Shown: positions 51,183 through 59,808 of the stretch, in pieces
How positions within the stretch are numbered: position 1 is the stretch's first letter
Layout: each line of letters opens with the position of its first letter
Virus record (IMG/VR): IMGVR_UViG_3300027797_000013
Span: 57,643-121,642 of that record
DNA from: a virus
Reading direction: 5' to 3' (one strand)
Length of the DNA stretch: 64,000 nucleotides
The notes under the pieces: generated by a model
What the model was told of the DNA's origin: nothing
What the model saw: the letters and a program-made list of their open reading frames with translations, nothing else
Database searches by the model: none
Translations under genes and position numbers: made by a program

Positions 51183-51719
51183 ATGCCTGTAAATCAAAAC
51201 ATTCAAAATTTTTATAGAGTTGCTGCTTCACGAGACTTCTCTCGCGACTTTCTATTCCGTGTAACAGATCTAAAGCTAGATGGTTTACCTGCTATGAACG
51301 AAGAGCAGTTAATTTATGCTAAAGCTGCCTCTTTACCAGGTAGAACTATTACCAACGTAGCTGTCCCATATATGGGGTTACCTTTAAATGTTCCTGGTAA
51401 CGCTACTTACCCAGGTTCTGAAGGATATACACTTAATTTCTTCCTTGACGCAGATAGCTCTTTAAGAAATTACTTTGAAGTTGCTTCACGTAATTTATTT
51501 AATGATCAAAGTTCTACAGGTGCTTATGGTACACCAGATGAAAGCTCTTACATTACTTTAGCTCAGCTTGACAAGAACTTAGAAATAATTTCTAACTATA
51601 AATTAATAGGTGCTTCTTTAAGAGCTATTAACAATATTGAATACACTATGTCTGCTGGTACAGGTCAGACAGTTGATATAGGGGTTACAATATCTTATCA
51701 CTTTTACGTCAATCTTTAG
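51183..51719 (+). CDS. 19: Tail tube protein, T4 gp19-like, copy 2
   Basis: 178 residues, close to the 163 of T4 gp19, and directly after the sheath as in T4. L-P-G-R-T-I-T-N-V-A-V-P-Y-M-G-L-P-L-N-V-P-G is the tube-family core. Likely the main tube subunit, given its own perfect late promoter and placement. Confidence 0.85.
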   Translation: MPVNQNIQNFYRVAASRDFSRDFLFRVTDLKLDGLPAMNEEQLIYAKAASLPGRTITNVAVPYMGLPLNVPGNATYPGSEGYTLNFFLDADSSLRNYFEVASRNLFNDQSSTGAYGTPDESSYITLAQLDKNLEIISNYKLIGASLRAINNIEYTMSAGTGQTVDIGVTISYHFYVNL

Positions 51720-51725
51720 ATTAGA

Positions 51726-51733
51726 CTTAAATA
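51726..51733 (+). promoter_or_regulatory. Late-type octamer CTTAAATA, N5 before GTG 51739
   Basis: Octamer exactly 5 nt before a GTG start; overlaps the region after the tube stop. Confidence 0.68.
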
Positions 51734-51738
51734 TATAA

Positions 51739-52473
51739 GTGGCTACATCACCTATACGTTCTAGATTAGCACTGCATCAGGCTTGGATAAGCGATTTACC
51801 GTTAAAGTTTCTTTGGACGGTAAATTTTTCTACTCGCTCAGGTAATAGTACGACTGAGCTCGGAAACAACATTAGTAGAGTGCTTTCAAAATATGAAAGA
51901 CGAGAGTCGAGATTTTGGAAAATTAACTCAAATCAATTATCAGATCAATCGGACCCGTCAGGAAGCTTTGGATTACTTGTAGCGCAAACTATAGGTTTTC
52001 CAAACGAATCATTTAGGATATCTACACAAGGTGTAGAGGAAATGGGTGGATTTATTAAGGGTTATGTTGGTAGTGAGAGAGGTGAATACGGAAGTAGTAA
52101 CAGGATTGATATAACCTTTCTAGAGACTAATGTTGATATAGTTGATAATTTTATTAAGCCTTGGATTATAGCATGCTCACATAGAGGTTTAATAGAAGAT
52201 GGAAATAGTCAGGAGGACATAAAGTGTAATATAACAGTAGATCTGTTCACACGTGACAAAAGATCATACTCTAATCCAAATATAAGCTATAAACCATACC
52301 CTAGTAAATTAGAACCTCGTAAACGCATTGAATTTTACAATGCGGTACCGTATAATGTGGAAGGAGACTCAATAAGTTACGGTGAGCTAACAGAAAGTGA
52401 TTGGAAAAAAACTGTAGCATTTGCATTTTCACACTATAGTGTAGTTACTCCAGACGATTGGTTGTCTGATTAA
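51739..52473 (+). CDS. Tail-tube-family protein, copy 3 (GTG start)
   Basis: 244 residues from GTG 51739. K-F-L-W-T-V-N-F near the start, I-G-F-P-N-E and the G-G-F-I-K-G-Y-V-G strand resemble tube-fold proteins, with a longer C-terminal part. The position after the main tube suggests a tube-baseplate junction or initiator (role of T4 gp54/gp48). The GTG start is supported by the octamer at N5. Confidence 0.6.
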   Translation: MATSPIRSRLALHQAWISDLPLKFLWTVNFSTRSGNSTTELGNNISRVLSKYERRESRFWKINSNQLSDQSDPSGSFGLLVAQTIGFPNESFRISTQGVEEMGGFIKGYVGSERGEYGSSNRIDITFLETNVDIVDNFIKPWIIACSHRGLIEDGNSQEDIKCNITVDLFTRDKRSYSNPNISYKPYPSKLEPRKRIEFYNAVPYNVEGDSISYGELTESDWKKTVAFAFSHYSVVTPDDWLSD

Positions 52474-52475
52474 TT

Positions 52476-53294
52476 ATGTTGCAGTTTTCTATACTAGTTA
52501 AGCTACCAAGTGGTCGATCTATAAGAGTTGCAGAATTGCCTAATAAGCTATATCTTAATCTCATTAAGTATAGTGAGAATAGAGACCTTGAAGGATTGAA
52601 TAGATTCTTTATAGAACTACTTAATATACCTTATGACTTAGATATAATAGATAGATTATATCTTCTTATATACTATCGAATGGTATTTATTAGTGATAAT
52701 ATTATATTTACTAATAAGGAAAATAAGTCTCTTGAATTTAGCATAGATTTAATATTAGAAAAATTAGAAAAGTATAATCAAGATTATAGCTGTGTAATAG
52801 AGGATAAGGATATAAAAATTAGTCTAGGCTTACCTACTGTTATTTATTTTGATGAAAGTTATAATATATTTAATAGTGTAATTCGTACCATACACATTAA
52901 AGACACGTTTATAGATTTTAATAAACTCTCTATAAAGGAAAGAGATAACATCTTAACACTACTACCATCACGTATTGCAAATAAAATAAATAATTATATA
53001 GATAGTATTAGAAGAGATATTGGTGATATAATATTAATTGATAGTAAAGAGGAGTTTGATATACAACAGTATAGTGTAGATATACTGTCTAATAGAACTA
53101 TGTTATTTGTGTGTTCTCTTTACTCTCACAACTTGATCGACTACTTTGAGACATTGTACGGGTATGTTACAAAGATAAGCGCAGACTCAGAATTCTACAA
53201 AAATCTATCCCCAGTAGAAACAAGAATCATTCTTAACATACATAACAAAGCAGTTGAAAAAGAAAATAAAGAGTTGAAAAAACAGCAACATTAA
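52476..53294 (+). CDS. T4 gp26-family baseplate protein, copy 1
   Basis: 272 residues. V-K-L-P-S-G-R-S-I-R-V-A-E-L-P at the N-terminus and L-L-P-S-R-I-A-N-K-I-N-N-Y-I near the middle are shared in form with the next gene; both fit the T4_baseplate (gp26/gp51) family that helps build the hub. Tail is Lys-rich (ENKELKKQQH). 2 nt after the preceding stop. Confidence 0.65.
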   Translation: MLQFSILVKLPSGRSIRVAELPNKLYLNLIKYSENRDLEGLNRFFIELLNIPYDLDIIDRLYLLIYYRMVFISDNIIFTNKENKSLEFSIDLILEKLEKYNQDYSCVIEDKDIKISLGLPTVIYFDESYNIFNSVIRTIHIKDTFIDFNKLSIKERDNILTLLPSRIANKINNYIDSIRRDIGDIILIDSKEEFDIQQYSVDILSNRTMLFVCSLYSHNLIDYFETLYGYVTKISADSEFYKNLSPVETRIILNIHNKAVEKENKELKKQQH

Positions 53295-53306
53295 CTATAA
53301 TAGCGT

Positions 53307-54041
53307 ATGAGTGAAATTTCTAATATTTTAAAAGAATTGCAGTCAGTAGAAGATGATTCTGTAATAGATGTATTTGTACCATCGGTAAATAGATTAGTTA
53401 AATTTAAGCCACTGTCTGTAAAACAGCATCATGAAATTTTAAAATGTGGTATTGATGGAGTATTAGGTAGTATTAAATTATCGACTATTTTTAATAAAAT
53501 TATTATCGATAACAGTTTAGAATCTATCGATTTTACAGTATATGATACTGAATGGATTTTATTAAAATTAAGAATGGCTAATGTAGGTGATAGTGTAACT
53601 ATAAAAGAACAGACTTACAATTTAAATGATTTAGTCAGAAGTAAAAAAATATTTGATTATACAGATGAAATATCTTACAAAGATATTATCGTTCAGTTAG
53701 CAGTACCAAATATTAAACGTGATATAGAGATATCTGAAGCTTGCCACAAGGATTTTAGTAAAGGTAATATAGAGGATAGGTTAGTATCTGAAACTATTAG
53801 CTCTATGCTTTCATACGAAGTTATAAAGTTTATAAAAACTGTAACTGTTAATGATTTAACAGTTAATTTCGATAGTGTTACTACAGCAGATAAAAGAAAA
53901 ATACTTGAAAATTTACCATTATCTATTAATAATATGATTACTAATTTTATTACAAACTATCGTGATCATGAACAGGTATCATATACCTTTGAAGATGGTA
54001 TAGCTTTAGCAATTGATGGTGACTTTTTGACTAGAGCTTAA
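53307..54041 (+). CDS. T4 gp26-family baseplate protein, copy 2
   Basis: 244 residues. V-P-S-V-N-R-L-V-K-F-K-P-L-S-V-K-Q-H-H-E-I-L is the typical N-terminal block of gp26-type hub proteins, and N-L-P-L-S-I-N-N-M-I-T-N-F-I parallels the preceding gene. Tandem related genes point to a duplication in the hub-assembly module. Confidence 0.7.
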   Translation: MSEISNILKELQSVEDDSVIDVFVPSVNRLVKFKPLSVKQHHEILKCGIDGVLGSIKLSTIFNKIIIDNSLESIDFTVYDTEWILLKLRMANVGDSVTIKEQTYNLNDLVRSKKIFDYTDEISYKDIIVQLAVPNIKRDIEISEACHKDFSKGNIEDRLVSETISSMLSYEVIKFIKTVTVNDLTVNFDSVTTADKRKILENLPLSINNMITNFITNYRDHEQVSYTFEDGIALAIDGDFLTRA

Positions 54042-54044
54042 ATA
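54037..54044 (+). promoter_or_regulatory. Late-type octamer CTTAAATA, N5 before GTG 54050
   Basis: Octamer exactly 5 nt before another GTG start; the same arrangement as at 51739. Confidence 0.65.
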
Positions 54045-54049
54045 TATGT

Positions 54050-55768
54050 GTGGATAACTTAGTACAGCCTCTCGTAGAGGGTTTACAAAAAATAAACGAG
54101 TCTGAAAAAAACGCTTCAGACTCTTCTAAATTTATTGTTAGTAATGAGAAGCTAGTTGAAGAGACACCTATACATTTAAAAAATATAAGTAAATCTCTTG
54201 ATAATTTAATAACGTTATTAGGAGAAAAGAATCAAGTTTCACAGTCAAGTGCTAAGGAGGTTAACGGTAACACTCAACCAGTACCAGGTGAAACTATTAA
54301 TGTTAATGAGCAGTCGCCAGCTAAGTTAAGTAGTAAATTAAGCCAACCCGAGAAGGAAAGATATAAAGAAATTTTTACTATCTTAGGTGATACTATAGAT
54401 ATAGGAAAGTTTGCAGAGGGTCCAGAAGCTAATAGATTACTAACACCTTCATCTATTGATAACCGCGAGGATATCAAGCAGATACTACCACAGACTAGTA
54501 GAAATGTTAATGAAAATGAGCCTGCCTCTCTGCTAGCAACTCTTGCTGCGTTAGCTTTAGCTTATGATGTTTTATCAGGTAACATATCAGGTGCTATACA
54601 GTCTATTTTTAGATCGGTAAAGCAGTCTTTTGATACCCTTATTGACGATATAATGCGGGTGACTGGTAAAGTAAAAAAAATCTTTACAAATCTTGTCGAC
54701 GATATAGATGGAATGTTTAAAGGTATTAAGGACATTATTAAGCCATATATAGATGAAATCGTAAAGTTTCTTGGTAACTTATTACCTGGTTGGATGAAAA
54801 ATTTGCTGCCAGCTGCTTTAAGACCAGGTAATGTGCCGACGAGACCACCTACTTCATCTACAATCCCTGGACCTGCAAGAGTACCAACAACCTCACCTAC
54901 AGTACCAGGACCAGTTAATGCATCTCCAGCCCCTAGTCCAGCTAATACATCTTGGTATAAAAGACTACCCGGCGCAAACAAGGTAGCTCAATTAGCAGGT
55001 AGCGTCAAATCCGCAGCTATAGACCCAGTTATAAAAATTATAAAAGGTGCAGCTGCTGTTGTAGGTGGACCTAGAGGTGTACTAAAAGGTATGGGGAAGG
55101 TATTACGAGGTGTACCGCTAGTAGGACCTGTAATTGAATTATTTTTCGGAAAAGGTGATATAGAAAAGCTAAAAGAGCAGCGTGCTAACAATGAAATAAC
55201 TACTGATGAAGAGTTATATAGACTTGCTGGTCAGAGAGTTATTAAAGGTATCGGAGGACTATTAGGAGGTGCTAGTGGCGCTTTAGCGCTAAGCTGGATA
55301 CCTGGTATCGGGACACTTGCTGGTGGGTTAATTGGTGATATATTAGGTAGAATTGGTGCTGAGACTGTAGCTAACTATCTTCTACCAAAAGAGACCACCA
55401 TGGATATAGGTAGGCTTGTTGTTAAAAGCCCTATCAAAGAAGAGGAGTTACAAGACTTTCTTGTCAAAGGAGATAGAGTGTATAAATTTAACAATAAGGA
55501 CGAGGTTTTAGGTATGAAGGAAGGTGGAGCAGTTAATAGTTTAATATCTAGCATCACTAATACAAATGAAAAACAATTCAGTATATCTACTCGTCAGGTA
55601 AAAATATTAGAGGAGATTCGTGATGGTATAAAAGAGGCCTTAACCTTAAGAAGCTCTAGTAATACAAATAACTATAATGGAGGCAGAGAGAGTCAAACAA
55701 GACCATCTCTTACACCGTTTAACCTTAGGTCAGAGTTCGACTCTATGAACAATATAGCAACTATTTAA
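54050..55768 (+). CDS. Tape-measure / hub-like protein (GTG start)
   Basis: 572 residues. N-terminal helical region (about 1-60), a membrane-like segment (about 160-185), Pro/Thr-rich linker (about 260-305), then Gly-rich hydrophobic segments (about 325-460) with S-W-I-P-G-I-G-T-L-A-G-G-L-I-G. Gly-rich transmembrane-like stretches are usual in tail tape measure proteins that insert into the host membrane. Its place between hub and tube genes suits T4 gp29. It would imply a short tail for 572 residues, so a separate membrane-penetrating hub protein is an alternative. Confidence 0.55.
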   Translation: MDNLVQPLVEGLQKINESEKNASDSSKFIVSNEKLVEETPIHLKNISKSLDNLITLLGEKNQVSQSSAKEVNGNTQPVPGETINVNEQSPAKLSSKLSQPEKERYKEIFTILGDTIDIGKFAEGPEANRLLTPSSIDNREDIKQILPQTSRNVNENEPASLLATLAALALAYDVLSGNISGAIQSIFRSVKQSFDTLIDDIMRVTGKVKKIFTNLVDDIDGMFKGIKDIIKPYIDEIVKFLGNLLPGWMKNLLPAALRPGNVPTRPPTSSTIPGPARVPTTSPTVPGPVNASPAPSPANTSWYKRLPGANKVAQLAGSVKSAAIDPVIKIIKGAAAVVGGPRGVLKGMGKVLRGVPLVGPVIELFFGKGDIEKLKEQRANNEITTDEELYRLAGQRVIKGIGGLLGGASGALALSWIPGIGTLAGGLIGDILGRIGAETVANYLLPKETTMDIGRLVVKSPIKEEELQDFLVKGDRVYKFNNKDEVLGMKEGGAVNSLISSITNTNEKQFSISTRQVKILEEIRDGIKEALTLRSSSNTNNYNGGRESQTRPSLTPFNLRSEFDSMNNIATI

Positions 55769-55770
55769 AA

Positions 55771-57354
55771 ATGGCTGGAACATACTACGCAACTACTGAA
55801 GAAGAAAAAGAGACAACAGTGTTAAACTTTACGGTTCAAAACACTGACCCTCATGTTAAGCTTTCTCCGAAGTCAGAAGGCAAAATCATAGACGTGATAA
55901 ATGATTTCTCTTGGACAGCTTCTCCTAAATTACAATCGTCAACGAAAGTACCTGTAATGTATTTGCAGGAGAGAGAACAAGTTCAGAACTCCTTAATATC
56001 TTCAGCTATTTATTATTTAAATGCCGCGTCACAGTTTGATATAGGTGATAGAGACGGTGACACAGCAGCAGGCTTTAATGAGGGAGTTGTATCTTTTTTA
56101 ACAAAAGCAGACGAGCTAATTAGCACTGGTATTATAGGTAGTTTAGTACCAGATTTCGCTAGTAATTTTTTAAAAAGAGCAAGAGACTACATAGCAACTC
56201 TAAGTGTAGGTAATGATACCGCTCTATTGCAAGATAGACTAAAATCATACATAGGCATATATTTAACAAAACCTACAGGCTTCAATTACGTATTTCCTTT
56301 TTATAATCAGACACCTCTAGGTATTAATAGTAGCTGGAGTTCTGAATCACAATTATTAACCAATCCTATAGGTGGCGCTGTCAATGCTGCACAAGGTGCT
56401 ATGGAACGCACAGCATATATGCTTAATATAATGCAGCCTGGTACGTTCATTGAAAAGCCAAAATTCTATCAATATGAAACTGCAGGAGACACTGTCACTG
56501 TTAGCTTTCCTCTTTTTAATACTATAAAAAGGTCAGATAAGATACCATATCAGCAGAACTATGAACTACTATGGATTCTCGCTTTCCAAAACAAACCATA
56601 TAGAACATCGTTCTCTCGTATATCTCCGCCAAAACTCTATACACTAACAGTACCTGGTCAGAAATACATGCCTTACTGTTATATAAGTGATATGAAAATT
56701 GATTTTGGAGGCACAAGAAGAAATTTACCAGTCTCTATACCAGCGCCAGGTTCTGATGCTAATTTTAATACCGTTCAGATATCTATACCTGATGTATATA
56801 TGGTAAGTATTACCTTTACAAGCTTACTAGCAGATGTTGCAAATAGAATGGTAGATAGTGGATTCAGTAGTAAAAAGATTTCTGTAGGTACTGTATCTAG
56901 ACCGACACCCGCTGCGCCAACTATTCCAGGTGCTCCAGCCGGTCCAGCTTCTACAGCTGCGACTGTCGGAGGCGTCGCTCCAGCTTTCGCTACAGCTACA
57001 CCAACAATAAACGCAGCAACGATACCAGTACCTAACCCAGGTCCAGTTAATACCTCTCAGACACCCGTAATAGATAGATATGCTACAGTACGATCAGTGA
57101 GTAATAAATCTATTGTAAAGGATTATAATGATATAGTAAATGATGTACTGGGTAATGACGCTGTTGCTAAAGCATCTAGTCCTCGATCTGAACTTAACTC
57201 AGCTCTTACTAGGACTGATAGGTTTCAACCTATACCAGCCGACATTCAATCCGTTGCCACGACACCTAAACTACCTCCTCCACCAGCCCCTGCTCAAAGT
57301 GTTGATCTTAATGATCTTTTTAGTAGAGTTAGACCTAACCCCCCTAGTAACTAG
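55771..57354 (+). CDS. Baseplate / tube-cap protein, T4 gp48-like
   Basis: 527 residues. The core (about 1-380) has repeated beta-rich segments and ends I-S-I-P-D-V-Y-M-V-S-I-T-F-T-S-L-L, similar to tube-cap proteins of T4-like baseplates. The last 150 residues are Pro/Ala/Thr-rich and unstructured (A-A-P-T-I-P-G-A-P-A-G-P-A-S). 2 nt after the preceding stop. Function from context and weak motif likeness. Confidence 0.55.
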   Translation: MAGTYYATTEEEKETTVLNFTVQNTDPHVKLSPKSEGKIIDVINDFSWTASPKLQSSTKVPVMYLQEREQVQNSLISSAIYYLNAASQFDIGDRDGDTAAGFNEGVVSFLTKADELISTGIIGSLVPDFASNFLKRARDYIATLSVGNDTALLQDRLKSYIGIYLTKPTGFNYVFPFYNQTPLGINSSWSSESQLLTNPIGGAVNAAQGAMERTAYMLNIMQPGTFIEKPKFYQYETAGDTVTVSFPLFNTIKRSDKIPYQQNYELLWILAFQNKPYRTSFSRISPPKLYTLTVPGQKYMPYCYISDMKIDFGGTRRNLPVSIPAPGSDANFNTVQISIPDVYMVSITFTSLLADVANRMVDSGFSSKKISVGTVSRPTPAAPTIPGAPAGPASTAATVGGVAPAFATATPTINAATIPVPNPGPVNTSQTPVIDRYATVRSVSNKSIVKDYNDIVNDVLGNDAVAKASSPRSELNSALTRTDRFQPIPADIQSVATTPKLPPPPAPAQSVDLNDLFSRVRPNPPSN

Positions 57355-57368
57355 TAACTTTTTAAAAA

Positions 57369-57749
57369 ATGAACCCAATAGGACTATCTCAAAATCTTGT
57401 AAATGCTCTACCAAGTTTAGCTAGAACTAGGTATGAAAATATCTTCAAGGTTTTTAAAGTATTAAAGGATAAAGATAATAGTTATTATCTCTATAACATA
57501 AACAATAAAGTCATAATACCAGATAATCTTGATAACAATGTTTACAGTACCATCACAATTTCACGTAACACAGCTTGGACTACACTCTCTTATAAGTTAT
57601 ATGGTACTATAGATCTATGGTGGTTAATATTTCTTATTAACAAGCCTAAGGATATATTTTTAGCGCGAAGCGGTGAATCATATAAGTATATTAAACCAAT
57701 ATTTATAGACAGTGTGTTAACTAACATAGAGCAACAGATAAATGCATGA
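57369..57749 (+). CDS. Baseplate wedge protein, T4 gp53-like (LysM-type)
   Basis: 126 residues. W-T-T-L-S-Y-K-L-Y-G-T-I-D-L-W-W-L-I-F-L-I-N (about 74-95) is the LysM-like W-x-x-L-S-x-x-x-Y-G-x-x-x-x-W-W pattern seen in gp53-type wedge proteins. Its stop overlaps the following start by 4 bp. Confidence 0.75.
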   Translation: MNPIGLSQNLVNALPSLARTRYENIFKVFKVLKDKDNSYYLYNINNKVIIPDNLDNNVYSTITISRNTAWTTLSYKLYGTIDLWWLIFLINKPKDIFLARSGESYKYIKPIFIDSVLTNIEQQINA

Positions 57750-59740
57750 ATGGTAATATATCAAATATTAAGAATAGCATTTATAAGTTTAGCTTCTCCT
57801 TAGCTAAGATTGGAGTTGATACTAAATCACATGTATTTATACCTATTCCGAAAGGTATGATAAGATATCTAGAAATAGAAGATAATTTAGCAAACATAGG
57901 TTATACAGGAACAGTTATCTTTAATAATTTTTACGGCATACTAGATAAGCTTGGACTAGGCTCAGGTATCAGTGATAGCACTACATTATTTGATATTAAC
58001 ATTGAAAATTTAGAATTTAGAGGAACCAACTTACAGGATAACTCTATTCAAACAATCGCTATCCTGCAAAATAATACAGACCCATCTAATAACTCTATAG
58101 ATAAAAGCATTATCTATAACTTCGAAGAATACTCTGTTAATTTATTAAAGCAAAAGAAATCAGAACCTTCAAATGTCAGCGGTAAAATAGTCGGGTCGAT
58201 TTATACTATATTAGAAAATTGCTTTATAGGAGGTAAAGTTATTGACAAAAATAGCTTTGACGAATTAAACAGTAGTAGTAATGAAATGAGTATCGAAAGA
58301 ACAATTTTAAAAACTAGTAGCTACTACGATTACATAAAAATACTCTATAAATATCTTCTGCTTACCGGCAAAAATAATAGTCCAGGCATTCTACAATTAG
58401 AAAACTATGTTGAACCTTATACTAATCAATCTGGTGGATCAAGTGAAAGAGTCATAAGGAAATTTACTATAAGACCTCTTTTTGATAAGATACGTAGTCT
58501 TACAGGAAAGTTAAAATTAAACGAAAAAAAGAAAGATCTTAGAGAAGAAGTTCTAGAGCAATTTACTATAGGTGGTGAATCAGATAAGCCAACATATAGG
58601 GAGAACAGTATTGAATCCGTAACCGTACTAAGACCAGACTTTAAGACATTGTATGAAGATAAGTGGGTTAACTACACTGGAGTTACAACATTACAGAACT
58701 TGACTGATGTTATATCACTTAATTTGACATACGATAATTTAAGAACAACATTTGAGCAAAATGCTCTAGATGGAGATGTAAGTAATTTACCTATTCGGTC
58801 AGATATTAAATCAGATAGCACATTAGAAAAGGTTATAGCTTTTGATTACCCTATTGTAAATGATAATAATCTTCTAGAGCAAGGTATAACCTCGATGATT
58901 TACAAAAGTTTTATATATGATAATACCGCAGTTGTTTTTACAACTCTAGGTAATCCATATCGAAAGCCTGGTAGATTTATCATGTTAAATGGTAGTGTAG
59001 ATAATCAAGAAGATACAACATCCTCAGTAACTGGTTATTGGTTTATAATAGGGGTAAAACATATTTTCGAGAATGACATCTACACTAACGAGATAACAGC
59101 TGTTAAAATTTTCATAGAAGGTGCAAAAAGATCTACTAATACAAGTAGCCCAGCAAATACACCTACCACAAATACAGTTACACCTCCTACAAGAACTAAT
59201 ACATCAGATTTTGGTGAACCTAATGGTAACAATAATACCAGCCCTTCTTCAACTCTAAATGACGCTCAGCTGCCTACACCATCAGCTAGTGGTAATGACG
59301 GTCCAAATCTGTTACCAGAAATTCCTCCTGGTGATCCAGTAGTCGATTCTGCACCTACATCGAGCCCTACAGCGAGAACACCTACATCTAATACATCAGA
59401 TTTTTCTAGCCCAAACAGCACTGGCGTTTCTTCAAATCTGAATGACGGTCAGCTACCTACTCCTTCACCTGAAGGCTACGATGGACCCGAAGACAGTCTC
59501 TTCCTTAACCTTGATCAAAAATTACCTGAAGGAGCACCTTTTGCACCTGACGCTGATCAATCTAGTGGCGGCTCTGCTACAGACCCAACAATACCAGTTA
59601 GTCCAGGAATAGCACGCATAGAGCAAATGCGTAAAGAGTCACTATTTAATATAGTCAAGGTAGGCGGTGTCGATCCAGCTGCGTCAGCTCGAATCGCTGA
59701 GCAGCGCGCGCGCCGCGCTGCAATACTTGGAAGGTCGTAG
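57746..59740 (+). CDS. Baseplate hub protein, T4 gp27-like, with Pro/Ser/Thr tail
   Basis: 664 residues. The core (about 1-460) ends with N-P-Y-R-K-P-G-R-F-I-M-L and G-Y-W-F-I-I-G-V-K-H-I-F, like the tube-like domains of gp27/gpD hub proteins. The tail has two repeats, each with T-S-D-F-x-x-P-N, L-N-D-x-Q-L-P-T-P-S and D-G-P (about 495-540 and 555-590), and ends in a basic Arg/Ala helix (ARIAEQRARRAAILGRS). The following gene ends in a similar tail. Confidence 0.7.
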   Translation: MNGNISNIKNSIYKFSFSLAKIGVDTKSHVFIPIPKGMIRYLEIEDNLANIGYTGTVIFNNFYGILDKLGLGSGISDSTTLFDINIENLEFRGTNLQDNSIQTIAILQNNTDPSNNSIDKSIIYNFEEYSVNLLKQKKSEPSNVSGKIVGSIYTILENCFIGGKVIDKNSFDELNSSSNEMSIERTILKTSSYYDYIKILYKYLLLTGKNNSPGILQLENYVEPYTNQSGGSSERVIRKFTIRPLFDKIRSLTGKLKLNEKKKDLREEVLEQFTIGGESDKPTYRENSIESVTVLRPDFKTLYEDKWVNYTGVTTLQNLTDVISLNLTYDNLRTTFEQNALDGDVSNLPIRSDIKSDSTLEKVIAFDYPIVNDNNLLEQGITSMIYKSFIYDNTAVVFTTLGNPYRKPGRFIMLNGSVDNQEDTTSSVTGYWFIIGVKHIFENDIYTNEITAVKIFIEGAKRSTNTSSPANTPTTNTVTPPTRTNTSDFGEPNGNNNTSPSSTLNDAQLPTPSASGNDGPNLLPEIPPGDPVVDSAPTSSPTARTPTSNTSDFSSPNSTGVSSNLNDGQLPTPSPEGYDGPEDSLFLNLDQKLPEGAPFAPDADQSSGGSATDPTIPVSPGIARIEQMRKESLFNIVKVGGVDPAASARIAEQRARRAAILGRS

Positions 59741-59794
59741 AAAGGCATTTTGATAACTTATATATGCTCTCCTTTATCTCAATTAACTTTGTAG

Positions 59795-59802
59795 TCTAAA
59801 TA
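59795..59802 (+). promoter_or_regulatory. Late-type octamer TCTAAATA, N6 before ATG 59809
   Basis: Octamer with spacer ATTAAC, then ATG. Confidence 0.6.
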
Positions 59803-59808
59803 ATTAAC

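Noticed and set aside
54562-54981. Open frame opposite the tape-measure-like gene (also 49717-49953 and 61446-61784)
   Set aside because: Antisense shadows of large structural genes with Pro/Gly/Ala repeats; no start signal.
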